The position numbers were made by a program, and so were the translations under genes. From assembly GCA_002287035.1 (NCBI GenBank), contig NSKG01000006.1, forward strand, positions 147,674-211,673: DNA of 64,000 nt, in the 5' to 3' direction. This document shows, piece by piece, positions 18,646 through 31,392 of this stretch (positions are counted from its first letter, which is position 1; the number at the start of each line of letters is the position of its first letter). Under the pieces are notes generated by a model. It saw nothing but the letters and a program-made list of their open reading frames with translations. It ran no database searches and had not been told where the DNA came from. Source of the DNA: Pseudomonas sp. WN033. Its GTDB lineage: Bacteria > Pseudomonadota > Gammaproteobacteria > Pseudomonadales > Pseudomonadaceae.

Positions 18646-20052
18646 ATGAAACCTGCGTACCCCTCAACTCTCGGCTTGCTGATGGCCCTGTGGTTCACTG
18701 TGCCGACGGCGCAGGCCCAGGCTGGCCCCAACCAACCCTGCCTCGGCCCCGAGTGCCTGATCTGTCCGGCGCTCAGTGATCCGCAACAGTACGCCGAGGG
18801 CGGGATGAAGATCATGCGCTTCATGGCCCCGGGCAGGGGGAGCTGGCTATTTCGCTCGGATGTGGATCTGACCACCGATTTCGGCATGCCGGCGCACATG
18901 GAGCCGGAGCTGGCCCGGCTGATTTCCACCTTTAACCACCAGGGCACTGAGGTGGCGATCGTGATTCAGCCAACGCGTGGCCTGATGCATCGTGACAAAG
19001 TGCGCCCGGACTTTGCCTACGGTTTCGACTACGCCGAAGGGGTGGCCAATCTGCGTCATTTTCTCACCCAACTGAGAAACGCCGGGGCTATCGTGCCGGA
19101 TGTCATGAATCTGGTGGAAAACCCGCCGCAGGAGGAATACTTCTTCCGCCGCGATACCCACTGGACTCCGGCCGGAGCCAGGGCCACCGCACAACTGGTG
19201 GCGCAGGAGGTGCGTCGTCAGCCGGTCTATGCTGGGTTGACCAAGAGCACCTATCGCACCGAGCCCAGCGTGATCATTCCCAAGGATGGCGCCCACAACA
19301 TGGCCTTCAGCCGCCTGTGCGGCAATGATTTCGGCTACCAGTACGTGCAGAACTTCCAGACCGTGCCGGAAGTTGATGAAGTCAGTGCGCTGTTCGACGA
19401 TATCCCCGAGCCGGAGGTGACGCTGGTCGGTACCAGTAACTCGGCGGCCCGTGACGAAGACACCAAGCAGTACAACTTTGATGGTTATCTGAAGGAGTAT
19501 CTGTCGGTCAACCTGATGAATTTCTCCTTGCAGGGTGGTGGTCAGGATGGTGCCTTGATGGAGTTCCTGCTGTCACCCAGTTACTCCCCGAGCACCCCGC
19601 CAAAGCTGATCATCTGGGAGCTGCCGGCCAATTACAAGCTGGCCAGCGAGGTCATGTACCGGCAACTGGTGCCTGCGGCGGAGGGTGGCTGCGCAGCGCG
19701 CACCACGGTGCTGAGCGGACGTGCCGAACGTTTGGGCTATCGGGAGAACGACCGGATCGAGGTGCTGAGCAACAGTGGTGCCCAGCGTCAGGCGTTGACT
19801 GGGGCCGACGGGGTGCTGGATATCAAGATGTCCGACCGCGATCTGCGCAACTTCTACGTCATCGTCTATTACGACAATGGCAGCCGTGACAAGGTCTGGA
19901 TTCGGCGTCCGGGAATCGTCAGTGGCGGTCAGTACTACCTGGAGCTGAGCAAGGCTGCCGAGTTCCGCAACGCCAACCTGCTGTCGGTGTTCATCGAGCC
20001 GACCCAGGCGTCCGACAAGCCGATTGATCTGGAGGTCAGCCTGTGCCGTTAG
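18646..20052 (+). CDS. algX: Alginate O-acetyltransferase AlgX
   Basis: AlgX is the periplasmic terminal acetyltransferase with an SGNH-like catalytic domain and a C-terminal carbohydrate-binding module. The 468 residues begin with a signal peptide ending AQAQA, then PCLGPECLICPAL. Asp170-Thr-His172 in RRDTHWTPAGARA and Ser264 in VGTSNSAARDEDT match the catalytic residues. ATG 18646 follows CCAAGG and gives the signal peptide; the frame is open further upstream inside algF. Its last 10 bp overlap algL. Confidence 0.95.
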   Translation: MKPAYPSTLGLLMALWFTVPTAQAQAGPNQPCLGPECLICPALSDPQQYAEGGMKIMRFMAPGRGSWLFRSDVDLTTDFGMPAHMEPELARLISTFNHQGTEVAIVIQPTRGLMHRDKVRPDFAYGFDYAEGVANLRHFLTQLRNAGAIVPDVMNLVENPPQEEYFFRRDTHWTPAGARATAQLVAQEVRRQPVYAGLTKSTYRTEPSVIIPKDGAHNMAFSRLCGNDFGYQYVQNFQTVPEVDEVSALFDDIPEPEVTLVGTSNSAARDEDTKQYNFDGYLKEYLSVNLMNFSLQGGGQDGALMEFLLSPSYSPSTPPKLIIWELPANYKLASEVMYRQLVPAAEGGCAARTTVLSGRAERLGYRENDRIEVLSNSGAQRQALTGADGVLDIKMSDRDLRNFYVIVYYDNGSRDKVWIRRPGIVSGGQYYLELSKAAEFRNANLLSVFIEPTQASDKPIDLEVSLCR

Positions 20053-21161
20053 TCCGCCTTAAGTCTTCCGTCATCGCCCTGCTGATGGTGCTGGCCAGCC
20101 TCTGGGTGGTGAGTGCCAGTGCCGCCACCAGCATGTGGCCGCCGCGGGCCACCAGCCAGTCGGCCATGATCGGTGACTACCGTGCCCTGAGCTGCCCTCG
20201 CTCACCGCCGCCAGCCTATACCGGGCACTTGCGGGTTGACAGCAAGTACGACCAGAGCGAAGCGAGCAAGACCACGCTGGTACCGCTGCCCCAGGAGTCT
20301 GAGCGCATTCGTCAGCAGATCACCGAGTATCATCGGGGTTTGCAGGAGATCATCACCCGCTATGAGCGGGCCCGCAATGAGCAGGAGGTCAATCTGAGCC
20401 TGGCCTGCCTGCATCAATGGCTGGAGGCCTGGGCTCAACCCGGTGCCATGCTCAGCCGCGAGGTCAGCGGCACTGGCCGTGCCGTGCGCAAATGGTCACT
20501 GGCAGCTCTGGGTTCCGGGCTGCTCAAGGTCAGGGCCCTGAGTAACGATGGTTATCAGTTGTCGACTGCTCAGCGCAGTTGGCTGGAGCGCCTGTCCAAC
20601 GCCGTGATCAGCGATTACAGCCCGCGTCAGACCCTCGACTTCGCCTGGTTCAACAACCACGACTATTGGGCCGCCTGGGCTGTCAGCAGCACCGGCATGC
20701 TGCTGGACCGCAATGCCCATATCGATTGGGCGGCAAAAACCCTGCAACTTGCCTTCGAGCAGATGCAGCCCGGTCAGGCCGGAGATTACGTGCAGTTGCC
20801 GCTGGAAACTGCCCGCGGTCGGCTGGCGGTCGACTATACCCACTATGCCCTGGTACCGCTGGTACTGCTGGCCGAAAGCATGCAAGTCAATGGCCGCAGT
20901 CTGAGTACGGATCAGCAACGCAAGCTTGGCCAGTTGGCCAACTTCGCCGTGCGTGGGGTGCTGGAACCGGCCAACCTGCCTGAGCTGGAAGCCGGCCAGG
21001 AACGCCCACCGAACCACAAGATGGTCTGGCTGATCCCGTTCCTCAAGCAGCAACCCGACCATGTCCTGGCTCGGCAATTGTATGGTCAGGCCGGAAGCGA
21101 GCTGGGTTACTACGGCCAGGTTGGCGGCAACATCCGCTTCTTCTATCCGAATATCGACTGA
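20043..21161 (+). CDS. algL: Alginate lyase AlgL (PL5 family)
   Basis: AlgL is a periplasmic polymannuronate lyase that clears polymer trapped in the periplasm. The 372 residues start with a signal peptide (MPLVRLKSSVIALLMVLASL ... SASAA). The start is GTG at 20043, 10 bp inside algX, so translation is coupled. The active-site segment reads NNHDYW (residues 204-209) where the family usually has NNHSYW; the catalytic histidine is kept. The second site ARGRLAVDYTHYAL keeps arginine and tyrosine. Lyase activity is therefore likely, but the serine-to-aspartate change is unusual. Confidence 0.93.
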   Translation: MPLVRLKSSVIALLMVLASLWVVSASAATSMWPPRATSQSAMIGDYRALSCPRSPPPAYTGHLRVDSKYDQSEASKTTLVPLPQESERIRQQITEYHRGLQEIITRYERARNEQEVNLSLACLHQWLEAWAQPGAMLSREVSGTGRAVRKWSLAALGSGLLKVRALSNDGYQLSTAQRSWLERLSNAVISDYSPRQTLDFAWFNNHDYWAAWAVSSTGMLLDRNAHIDWAAKTLQLAFEQMQPGQAGDYVQLPLETARGRLAVDYTHYALVPLVLLAESMQVNGRSLSTDQQRKLGQLANFAVRGVLEPANLPELEAGQERPPNHKMVWLIPFLKQQPDHVLARQLYGQAGSELGYYGQVGGNIRFFYPNID

Positions 21162-21177
21162 TTTGAGGGCTCCATCC

Positions 21178-22653
21178 ATGTCTTTGTCGTCATTCAAGCG
21201 TAGCGCTCTGGGCCTGTTCGGGGGCCTGGCACTGGCGCTCGGCAGCGGTGCGTTGCAGGCGGACAGCCGGTTGCCGATGGTGGTGCTCGATAGCGCCGAC
21301 CAGCAAGGTCAGCTCAGTGAGCAGCGCGCAAGGCTTGAGGCTGCCACCGCAGTGCCGGAGCTGGCGTTTCGGGCTCCGGCCGGGCGTGCCGAGGTCAGCC
21401 TGTTGACCATGTACTCGGCTCAGCAGGGCAGTTGGCCATTCGAACCCTTTGTGCACAATGGGCTGTTCCGGGCCATTGCCGGCTACCAGAATCAGCATCC
21501 GCGGGCGGTGGTGATCCGGGGAGGCAGCATCAGCCTGCAGCAGCTCCATGCCCAGCTCAGCAATGAACGGATTCTCAGCCGGCATGAGGGCGGCTACCTG
21601 CTGCACTATCCGCTGATGATCGACCCGGACGCGGCTCTGCTGATTGAAGGCACCCAGCTGCATCTGCACAGTTATTCCGGTACGGCCTTGATCAACCGCG
21701 GATTGTTGAGCCTTAGGCAGGCCAGCCTGATCGGTTACAGCGACGGTCGACCTCATGCCACTGATAGGCCCTACCGACCGTTTCTGATGAACTGGGCCGG
21801 CAGCCGCCTGCGTATTGAAGACTCGCAACTTGAGCGTCTGGGCTACAACGAGCACCTGTCGCGCGGGGTGACCAGCGCACGCAGTACCCAGCAGGCCGCC
21901 AACGTTGCGCCTGTGCAGATGCTGATCAGCGACAGCCGTTTTGAGGACATGTCGGTCGGCCTGGACCTGACCCAGGCCCTGGCCAGAGTGACCGGCAATC
22001 ATTTCAGCGATATGCAGCAATATGCCCTGGATGCCAGTGACAGTCGCCTGTTGGTCAAAGGCAACCGGATTGAGGACGTACGCAATATCAGTGCGATCCG
22101 GGTCAGCGGGCGCAGTCAGGGCCGGCTGGAGAACAACCGGATTTTCCGCGCCAGCAAAAGCGCCATTGAGCTCAACGCGCTGGACGGCAACCTGATCGTG
22201 CGTGACAACCAGATCGGTGCCTCCGCCGGCTATGGCCTGCTGTTGCGGGATATGACGCCTGCCACCGGCCTGCTGATCGAAGACAACCTGATCGGCAACA
22301 GCCGGCTGAGTGCGATCGACGGCGCCGGTCTGCACCAGGCCAGCATCATCGGCAACCGGATCATCGGCACGCCCGAATACGCTATCAGTATCCGCAACAG
22401 TGAGGCGGGGAGTGGGCCGCTGCGCCTGACCGGCAACCATCTGGAGCGGGTCGGCAAGGCCATGATTCGGGTGCAGGGCATGCACAACCTGGTGCTAGGT
22501 GCTAATGACTATCGGGCCAATCCGGTGCAGCAGAACCTGTTGATCGGTGACCTGTTGCCGTTCCAGGCCCCGTTGCTGGACATGACTCTGCGCCAGGGTC
22601 GGCTGGTCGAACTGGAGCTGGAGCGGGTCAGCCTGCTGCCCACCGAAGGCTGA
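21178..22653 (+). CDS. algG: AlgG-like right-handed beta-helix protein, C5-epimerase active-site motif missing
   Basis: AlgG normally converts mannuronate to guluronate residues in the periplasm and protects polymer from AlgL. This 491-residue protein has a signal peptide ending ALQAD, the AlgG N-terminal region (AVVIRGGSISLQQLHAQL; YRPFLMNWAG; LGYNEHLSRGVT) and a beta-helix of repeated GN-x-I turns. The catalytic DPHD of AlgG, followed by RS, is replaced by RVSG-RS at residues 308-311 (22099-22110). It is also about 50 residues shorter than P. aeruginosa AlgG. It may be a structural, non-catalytic AlgG. It ends the cluster, its stop abutting that of arfB. Confidence 0.85.
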   Translation: MSLSSFKRSALGLFGGLALALGSGALQADSRLPMVVLDSADQQGQLSEQRARLEAATAVPELAFRAPAGRAEVSLLTMYSAQQGSWPFEPFVHNGLFRAIAGYQNQHPRAVVIRGGSISLQQLHAQLSNERILSRHEGGYLLHYPLMIDPDAALLIEGTQLHLHSYSGTALINRGLLSLRQASLIGYSDGRPHATDRPYRPFLMNWAGSRLRIEDSQLERLGYNEHLSRGVTSARSTQQAANVAPVQMLISDSRFEDMSVGLDLTQALARVTGNHFSDMQQYALDASDSRLLVKGNRIEDVRNISAIRVSGRSQGRLENNRIFRASKSAIELNALDGNLIVRDNQIGASAGYGLLLRDMTPATGLLIEDNLIGNSRLSAIDGAGLHQASIIGNRIIGTPEYAISIRNSEAGSGPLRLTGNHLERVGKAMIRVQGMHNLVLGANDYRANPVQQNLLIGDLLPFQAPLLDMTLRQGRLVELELERVSLLPTEG

Positions 22654-23067
22654 TTACAGTGGCACCTTGCCGCGCAGTGCCTTGACTCGGCCCTTCTGGG
22701 TTTTTTCGTCCACCCGCTTGCGTTGAGAGCTGCGGGTCGGGCGGGTTGGGCGGCGCGGCTTGCGCGGCTTGAGCACCTCCTGTATCAACTGCTGCAGGCG
22801 CAGCAGGGCATCTTCGCGGTTCTGCTCCAGAGTCCGGAACGACTGCGCCTTGATCACCACCACACCATCCTTGCTGATGCGCTGGTCAGACAGCGCCAGC
22901 AGACGCTGCTTGATCTCTGCCGGCAGGCTTGAATGCGGGATATCGAAACGCAGGTGCACGGCTGAAGACACCTTGTTGACGTTCTGCCCGCCCGCTCCCT
23001 GGGCCCGGATCTGGCTGATCTCGATTTCCCAGTCGGCCAGAGTTATGTCGTCGGTGATTTTCAGCAT
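22654..23067 (-). CDS. arfB: Alternative ribosome-rescue factor ArfB (peptidyl-tRNA hydrolase YaeJ)
   Basis: ArfB frees ribosomes stalled at mRNA ends by hydrolysing peptidyl-tRNA. The 137-residue protein starts MLKITDDITLADWEIEISQI, carries the catalytic GGQ at residues 26-28 in RAQGAGGQNVNKVSS, and ends in the basic tail (KPRKPRRPTRPTRSSQRKRV) that enters the mRNA channel. The open frame extends upstream, but 23067 is the family start. It is convergent with algG with no gap and lies 7 bp after yicC, on the same strand. Confidence 0.95.
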   Translation of the reverse strand: MLKITDDITLADWEIEISQIRAQGAGGQNVNKVSSAVHLRFDIPHSSLPAEIKQRLLALSDQRISKDGVVVIKAQSFRTLEQNREDALLRLQQLIQEVLKPRKPRRPTRPTRSSQRKRVDEKTQKGRVKALRGKVPL

Positions 23068-23074
23068 GGAGACG

Positions 23075-23941
23075 TCACTCGATATTCTGCACCTGCTCGC
23101 GCATCTGCTCGATGAAGACCTTGAGGTCGACCGCGGCCTGGGTGCTGCGGCTGTCGATGGCCTTGGAGCCGAGGGTGTTGGCCTCGCGGTTGAACTCCTG
23201 CATGAGAAAGTCCAGCCGGCGACCGATAGCACCCTTGTCGTCGAGTACCCGACGGGTTTCACTGACGTGAGTGTCGAGCCGGTCAAGCTCTTCGGCCACA
23301 TCAATCTTTTGCGCCAGCAGCACCAGTTCCTGTTCGATGCGGGTGCCGTCAAGTTCCAGCCGGGCTTCGTTGAAGCGGTCGATCAGTTTCTGCCGGTGGG
23401 CACTGAGCAGGGTCGGCATCATCTCGCGCAGGCTGGCGACCCGATCACTGATGGCGTCCAGGCGCTCTTCGATCAGTTTGCGCAGCTCGGCGCCTTCACG
23501 GGCACGTTGGGCCTTGAGTTCTACCAGCGCTTCGTTGAACAGTCGCTCGGCCTGCTTGACCAGGCTGCTCTGGTCCTGCTCGCTGCCGGCCAGTACGCCC
23601 GGCCAGGCCAGCAGTTCCAGCGGGTTGATCGGCGCCGGGCTGTCGAGCTGGCCGGCCAGTTGCTGGCTGACGCGGATCAGTTGATCGAGCAGCGGCTGGT
23701 TGAGACTGAGCTCGCTGCTGCTGGTTTCCTGTGGATTGAAGCGCAGGGTGCATTCGACCTTACCGCGCCCCAGTTGCTTGCGCAGCCGTTCGCGCAGCGG
23801 GCCTTCCAGTTCGCGGAAGGCTTCCGGCAGGCGCAGGCTGGCTTCCAGATAACGATGGTTGACCGAGCGCATCTCCCAAGCCAGGTTGCCCTGTTCGGTG
23901 CTTGATTCACGGCGGGAAAATGCAGTCATGCTGTAAACCAT
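23075..23941 (-). CDS. yicC: YicC family endoribonuclease
   Basis: YicC proteins are endoribonucleases tied to RNA turnover and stress. The 288 residues begin [13 protein letters not shown], matching the family's MIxSMTAFxR start, so 23941 was chosen over the upstream frame. The conserved C-terminal region reads [32 protein letters not shown] with EANTLGSKA. It is divergent from rph, the usual gammaproteobacterial arrangement. Confidence 0.94.
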   Translation of the reverse strand: MVYSMTAFSRRESSTEQGNLAWEMRSVNHRYLEASLRLPEAFRELEGPLRERLRKQLGRGKVECTLRFNPQETSSSELSLNQPLLDQLIRVSQQLAGQLDSPAPINPLELLAWPGVLAGSEQDQSSLVKQAERLFNEALVELKAQRAREGAELRKLIEERLDAISDRVASLREMMPTLLSAHRQKLIDRFNEARLELDGTRIEQELVLLAQKIDVAEELDRLDTHVSETRRVLDDKGAIGRRLDFLMQEFNREANTLGSKAIDSRSTQAAVDLKVFIEQMREQVQNIE

Positions 23942-24067
23942 CGGAAGCCTCTCGTCCCTAGTATTGATGCCCGGATTGTACCCCTTAGCGCTGGCGGGTG
24001 TCGCCTGGCCGGTTGGGCCCGTATAATCGATGCACATTCAATACACCGCAGTACAAAGGACCCTGAC

Positions 24068-24787
24068 ATGAAACGACCCAGTGGCCGCAGCGCCGACCAG
24101 ATGCGCCAGATCACGCTGACCCGGCATTACACCAAGCACGCGGAGGGTGCAGTGCTGGTGGAGTTCGGCGACACCAAGGTGATCTGCACGGTCAGCGTCG
24201 AGTCCGGGGTGCCGCGCTTTTTGCGTGGTTCCGGTCAGGGCTGGATCACCGCCGAGTACGGCATGTTGCCACGCGCCACCGGTGAGCGTATGCAGCGTGA
24301 GGCCAGCAAGGGCAAGCAGGGCGGTCGGACCCTGGAAATCCAGCGGCTGATCGGCCGTTCGCTGCGCGCGGCGGTGGATCTGCACAGCCTGGGCGAAAAT
24401 ACCCTGCATATCGACTGCGACGTGATCCAGGCCGACGGTGGTACCCGTACGGCGTCGATTACCGGTGCCTGTGTAGCGCTGGTGGATGCTCTGCGGGTGA
24501 TGAAGCAGCGCGGGGCGATCAAGAAGATTCCCGAGATTCAGATGATCGCGGCGGTGTCGGTGGGGATTTATCAGGGCGAGCCGGTGCTGGATCTGGACTA
24601 CCTGGAAGACTCGGCTGCGGAAACTGACCTCAATGTAGTAATGACTGACAAGGGTGGTTTCATCGAGGTGCAGGGCACTGCCGAAGGGGTGCCGTTCAGT
24701 CCTGAGGAGCTCAATGCTATGCTGGCATTAGCGCGCAAGGGCGTGGACGAACTCTTCGCCTTGCAGCAGGCGGCGTTGCAGGACTGA
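24068..24787 (+). CDS. rph: Ribonuclease PH
   Basis: A phosphate-dependent 3'-to-5' exonuclease that trims tRNA 3' ends. The 239-residue length is normal. The N-terminus [21 protein letters not shown] and the phosphate-binding region [30 protein letters not shown] are characteristic. Divergent from yicC and followed after 36 bp by the DUF4870 gene. Confidence 0.97.
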   Translation: MKRPSGRSADQMRQITLTRHYTKHAEGAVLVEFGDTKVICTVSVESGVPRFLRGSGQGWITAEYGMLPRATGERMQREASKGKQGGRTLEIQRLIGRSLRAAVDLHSLGENTLHIDCDVIQADGGTRTASITGACVALVDALRVMKQRGAIKKIPEIQMIAAVSVGIYQGEPVLDLDYLEDSAAETDLNVVMTDKGGFIEVQGTAEGVPFSPEELNAMLALARKGVDELFALQQAALQD

Positions 24788-24823
24788 CACCGACCGCCAT
24801 GCGACTGGAAAAGGGGTGCCGTT

Positions 24824-25204
24824 ATGACCGATGAACAGCCTCAACCTGTGGTACTCGACAGTCCCAGTCCGGATGCCCGGCGCTGGGCGATGTTCGCTCA
24901 TCTGGCCGGCTTTGCCGGCTACCTGTTTCCGTTCGTTGGCAACCTGATTGCGCCGCTGCTGGTCTGGCAACTGAAAAAAGACAGTGACCCCTTTGTCGAT
25001 GATCAGGGCAAGGAGGCGCTGAATTTCCAGATCAGTGTCAGCCTGGCCGCGATCCTCAGCTTCATGCTGATGGTGGTGCTGGTCGGGTTCGTGCTGATTG
25101 CGGTGGTGGTGGCTGGTGCTGTGGTGCTGATGATCATTGCCGCGATCAAGGCCAACGAAGGCAAGGCCTACCGTTACCCGTTCTGCTGGCGGATTATCAA
25201 ATAA
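24824..25204 (+). CDS. DUF4870 domain membrane protein
   Basis: Small membrane protein of 126 residues with three predicted membrane segments (FAHLAGFAGYLFPFVGNLIAPLLVW, ILSFMLMVVLVGFVLIAVVV and AGAVVLMIIAAI). The pattern FVDDQGKEALNFQIS between them is the signature of DUF4870/Tic20-like proteins. No function is known. It lies between rph and crc, as in P. aeruginosa (from memory), and is convergent with crc with a 6-bp gap. Confidence 0.85.
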   Translation: MTDEQPQPVVLDSPSPDARRWAMFAHLAGFAGYLFPFVGNLIAPLLVWQLKKDSDPFVDDQGKEALNFQISVSLAAILSFMLMVVLVGFVLIAVVVAGAVVLMIIAAIKANEGKAYRYPFCWRIIK

Positions 25205-25210
25205 ACCCGG

Positions 25211-25990
25211 TCAGATGCTCAGCGTCCAGTCATAGTCAATAATCACCGGCGCATGCTGGGAGAAGCGGACGTCACGCGGGATGCGGGCGTTCTTGACGAA
25301 ACGGCGCAGGCCCGGGGTAAGAAACTGGTAGTCGAAGCGCAGGCCCAGATTAAGGCTTTCGGCCTGTTCGCTGTCGGGCCACCAACTGTATAGGTCGGAC
25401 TCGCGGGTCACTTCGCGTAGCGCATCGACGTAGCCCAGGTTACCGAAGATTTCATCCATCCAGGCCCGTTCCGGGGCCATGAAGCCAGGCTGGTGCTGGC
25501 AGTCACGCCAGTTTTTTACGTCCAGTTTCAGGTGCGCAACCTGCAGCGAGCCGCAGTAGATGAACTCGCGGCGCTTGCGGCGCTGCTTGTTCAGGTAGGT
25601 GGTGAAGTCGTTCATGAACTTGAACTTCTGGTTCAGGTCGGCATCACCGTCACGACCGGAGGGCAGCAGCAAAGAACCAATGCTGACCTTGTCGAAATCA
25701 GCTTGCATGAAGCGACCGTAACGGTCGGCCAGCTCGAAGCCCAGGCCCTTGATGATGGCCTTGGGCGCGGTGCGGGTGTAGATCGCCACACCGCCCTGAC
25801 TGGGCACTTCTGCTTCAAAGCAATATTGCCAGTAGCCATCCAGCCAATAGGGATCCTGTTCGAGCTCGGGTTCGGTTACGCGAATGTCCTGCAGGCAGAT
25901 GACATCGGCGTCCTGTGTGCGCAGCCAGTCAAACAGTCCTCGAGCCGCTGCGGCCTCGACACCATTGACATTAAGACTGATGATTCGCAT
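25211..25990 (-). CDS. crc: Catabolite repression control protein Crc
   Basis: Crc stabilises Hfq on A-rich mRNA sites and so represses use of less preferred carbon sources in pseudomonads. It has an exonuclease III-type fold but no nuclease activity in the studied proteins. The 259 residues equal the P. aeruginosa length and are closely similar ([54 protein letters not shown]). Start 25990 gives that N-terminus. It is divergent from pyrE, the same pairing as in P. aeruginosa, which supports Crc over a true exonuclease III. Confidence 0.95.
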   Translation of the reverse strand: MRIISLNVNGVEAAAARGLFDWLRTQDADVICLQDIRVTEPELEQDPYWLDGYWQYCFEAEVPSQGGVAIYTRTAPKAIIKGLGFELADRYGRFMQADFDKVSIGSLLLPSGRDGDADLNQKFKFMNDFTTYLNKQRRKRREFIYCGSLQVAHLKLDVKNWRDCQHQPGFMAPERAWMDEIFGNLGYVDALREVTRESDLYSWWPDSEQAESLNLGLRFDYQFLTPGLRRFVKNARIPRDVRFSQHAPVIIDYDWTLSI

Positions 25991-26061
25991 ACATGGCTCC
26001 CCCAAAATCGAGGGTGTATGATAACCGAGCTTGCGCCATTTTTGTTAACAAGAGGCTGGGG

Positions 26062-26712
26062 ATGCAGGAATATCAGCGGGAATTCATTCGTTTTGCTCTG
26101 GATAAGCAGGTTCTGCGGTTTGGCGAGTTCACGCTGAAATCCGGGCGTAAAAGCCCTTACTTCTTCAATGCCGGGCTGTTCAATACCGGTGGCGCACTGG
26201 CCCGGCTCGGGCGCTTCTATGCCCAGGCTCTGGTTCACAGTGGCCTGGAAGCGGTTGATGTGATCTTTGGTCCGGCCTACAAGGGCATTCCGCTGGCGGC
26301 GGTAACCGCGGTATCGCTGGCCGAGAGCTTTGACCGTGATCTGCCTTACTGCTTCAACCGCAAGGAAGCCAAGGACCATGGCGAAGGCGGTACGCTGGTT
26401 GGGGCGCCACTGGAAGGCCGGGTGCTGATCATCGATGATGTGATCACTGCCGGCACTGCGGTGCGTGAGGTCATGCAGATTATCCAGGCGGCAGGCGCTA
26501 CGCCGGCGGCAGTGATGATCGCGCTCAATCGTGAAGAGCGTGGCCAGGGCGAACTGTCGGCAATCCAGGAAGTCGAACGTGACTACGGCATCCCGGTGAT
26601 CAGCATCGTCTCGTTGAATCAGGTCATGAGCTTCCTCGAAGAGGATGCCGAATTGCGCCACCATCTGCCGGCGGTCCAGGCCTACCGGGCCCAGTACGGT
26701 ATTCAGGGCTGA
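26062..26712 (+). CDS. pyrE: Orotate phosphoribosyltransferase
   Basis: Adds phosphoribose from PRPP to orotate in pyrimidine synthesis. The 216-residue protein starts [20 protein letters not shown] and has the PRPP loop [16 protein letters not shown] and the [13 protein letters not shown] segment. ATG 26062 follows GAGGCTGGGG. Divergent from crc over a 71-bp region. Confidence 0.97.
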   Translation: MQEYQREFIRFALDKQVLRFGEFTLKSGRKSPYFFNAGLFNTGGALARLGRFYAQALVHSGLEAVDVIFGPAYKGIPLAAVTAVSLAESFDRDLPYCFNRKEAKDHGEGGTLVGAPLEGRVLIIDDVITAGTAVREVMQIIQAAGATPAAVMIALNREERGQGELSAIQEVERDYGIPVISIVSLNQVMSFLEEDAELRHHLPAVQAYRAQYGIQG

Positions 26713-26771
26713 TGCCGGGCGTAGCCCGACTACAATAGCAACAAGCGGGAGGCTTCATGCCGGGGAGGGCT

Positions 26772-27350
26772 ATGATGCGAAGGCTGGGGGTTGCAATCGG
26801 GCTGATCGTAGCCGGGTTGTCGCTGGGGGTGCAGGCCGACCTGTATCGCTATACCGATGAGCGTGGCGTGACGGTGCTCGATAGTCGAGTGCCGCCGGAG
26901 GCAATTGGCCGCGGTTATGAGGTACTTGACCCCCAAGGGCGAGTCAAGGAAGTGATCCCTCCGGCCCCGACTCTGGAGGAGCTGGAGGCCCGGCGCGAAG
27001 CTGAGCGCCGGGCAGTAGCCGATGCCACGCTGTTGCGTCTGTACAGCAGCGTGGCGGATCTGGACCGGGCCCATGCCCGTCAGATCGAGCAGATCGACAA
27101 CCAGATTCTCACGGCCCAGGGCAACCTTCAGCAACTGGCCAAGCAGCGGGAAAACCTGCAGCAACGGGCGGCCACCCAGGAGCGGGCCGGCCGGGCGGTG
27201 GATGCCCGCATTCTGCAGGAGCTGGATGAGCTGGATTCCGAGCAGCGCCGGTTGAATCGGCTGATTGAGCGCTCACAGCGCGAGAAGTCAGAGGTCAACA
27301 GCAGCTTCGAGCAGCGCCGTCTGCGTCTGAGTACCCTGCTGGGTGATTGA
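26772..27350 (+). CDS. DUF4124 domain-containing periplasmic protein with coiled coil
   Basis: A secreted protein of about 192 residues. A signal peptide (MMRRLGVAIGLIVAGLSLGVQA) is followed by a short DUF4124 domain (DLYRYTDERGVTVLDSRVPPE) and then a long charged coiled coil rich in Glu, Arg and Gln (EELEARREAERRAV onward to 190). The role is unknown. ATG 26772 follows GGAGGGCT; an ATG at 26757, also with a ribosome-like site, would add five residues. It lies downstream of pyrE as a similar gene does in P. aeruginosa (from memory). Confidence 0.8.
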   Translation: MMRRLGVAIGLIVAGLSLGVQADLYRYTDERGVTVLDSRVPPEAIGRGYEVLDPQGRVKEVIPPAPTLEELEARREAERRAVADATLLRLYSSVADLDRAHARQIEQIDNQILTAQGNLQQLAKQRENLQQRAATQERAGRAVDARILQELDELDSEQRRLNRLIERSQREKSEVNSSFEQRRLRLSTLLGD

Positions 27351-27373
27351 GGGCGTTATTCGCGCCCTGCTGC

Positions 27374-27450
27374 GGTAGGAGCGGCCCGCGGCCGCGAAGC
27401 GGATTGGCGGTGATCGCAAAGCCCGTTCGCGCTCGCAGAGCGCTCCTACC
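27374..27450. repeat. REP-type inverted repeat pair (REPIN)
   Basis: GGTAGGAGCG at 27374-27383 and its exact complement CGCTCCTACC at 27441-27450 flank internal GC-rich arms (GGCCGCGAAGC and GTTCGCGCTCGC). This is the form of Pseudomonas REP doublets, which sit between convergent genes. It lies between the DUF4124 gene and the convergent thioesterase gene, and may also act as a transcript end. Confidence 0.75.
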
Positions 27451-27471
27451 GATGCGGGGTGTTGTTTCGCG

Positions 27472-27906
27472 CTAGCCTTCCGGGGTGCACTGTTCGAATT
27501 CACGTACCGCCGCACGGAAAGCCTCCGGAATCCGGGTCGGCTGGCGACTGCTCTGGTCGGCATGCACATAGACGATCTCGCCGTTGACCAGCAGTTCATC
27601 ATCGCGGTAGATCCCGATCAGAAACTGCATGCTGGAGTTGCCCAGTTTGGCGATTCGTACATGCACATCCAGTTGCTCGTCGAAACGAGCCGGTGAGCGG
27701 TATTCGAGCAGGGTGCGCACGGCGAAGAAGTCGGCGCCCTTGACCCCGGTTTCGGCGCTGTAGGCCTGGCCCAGTTCACGGAAATACTCGGTAATGCCAA
27801 CGTCGGCATAGGTCAGGTAGTGACCATTGAAGACGATACCCTGCAAATCGGCCTCGGCCCAGCGCACCCGCAAGCGGTGGCTGAAACGGAAATCGCTCTT
27901 GTGCAT
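27472..27906 (-). CDS. Acyl-CoA thioesterase of the 4HBT hot-dog family
   Basis: A 144-residue hot-dog fold protein of the YbgC/4-hydroxybenzoyl-CoA thioesterase type. The active-site helix region reads WAEADLQGIVFNGHYLTYAD, where the family usually has D-x-x-G-x-V-x-x-x-x-Y; the aspartate and glycine are present. The CoA substrate cannot be inferred. Its ATG lies 2 bp after the argB stop on the same strand, so it is probably co-transcribed with argB. Confidence 0.85.
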   Translation of the reverse strand: MHKSDFRFSHRLRVRWAEADLQGIVFNGHYLTYADVGITEYFRELGQAYSAETGVKGADFFAVRTLLEYRSPARFDEQLDVHVRIAKLGNSSMQFLIGIYRDDELLVNGEIVYVHADQSSRQPTRIPEAFRAAVREFEQCTPEG

Positions 27907-27908
27907 GC

Positions 27909-31347
<3,439 letters not shown>

Positions 31348-31392
31348 CGCGGTGGGGCTCCATGCTCGTTTTTATGTATTGGTGTCAGTGGC

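Noticed and set aside
25211..25990. Exonuclease III instead of Crc
   Set aside because: Length, close sequence likeness and the pyrE neighbour all match Crc of pseudomonads.
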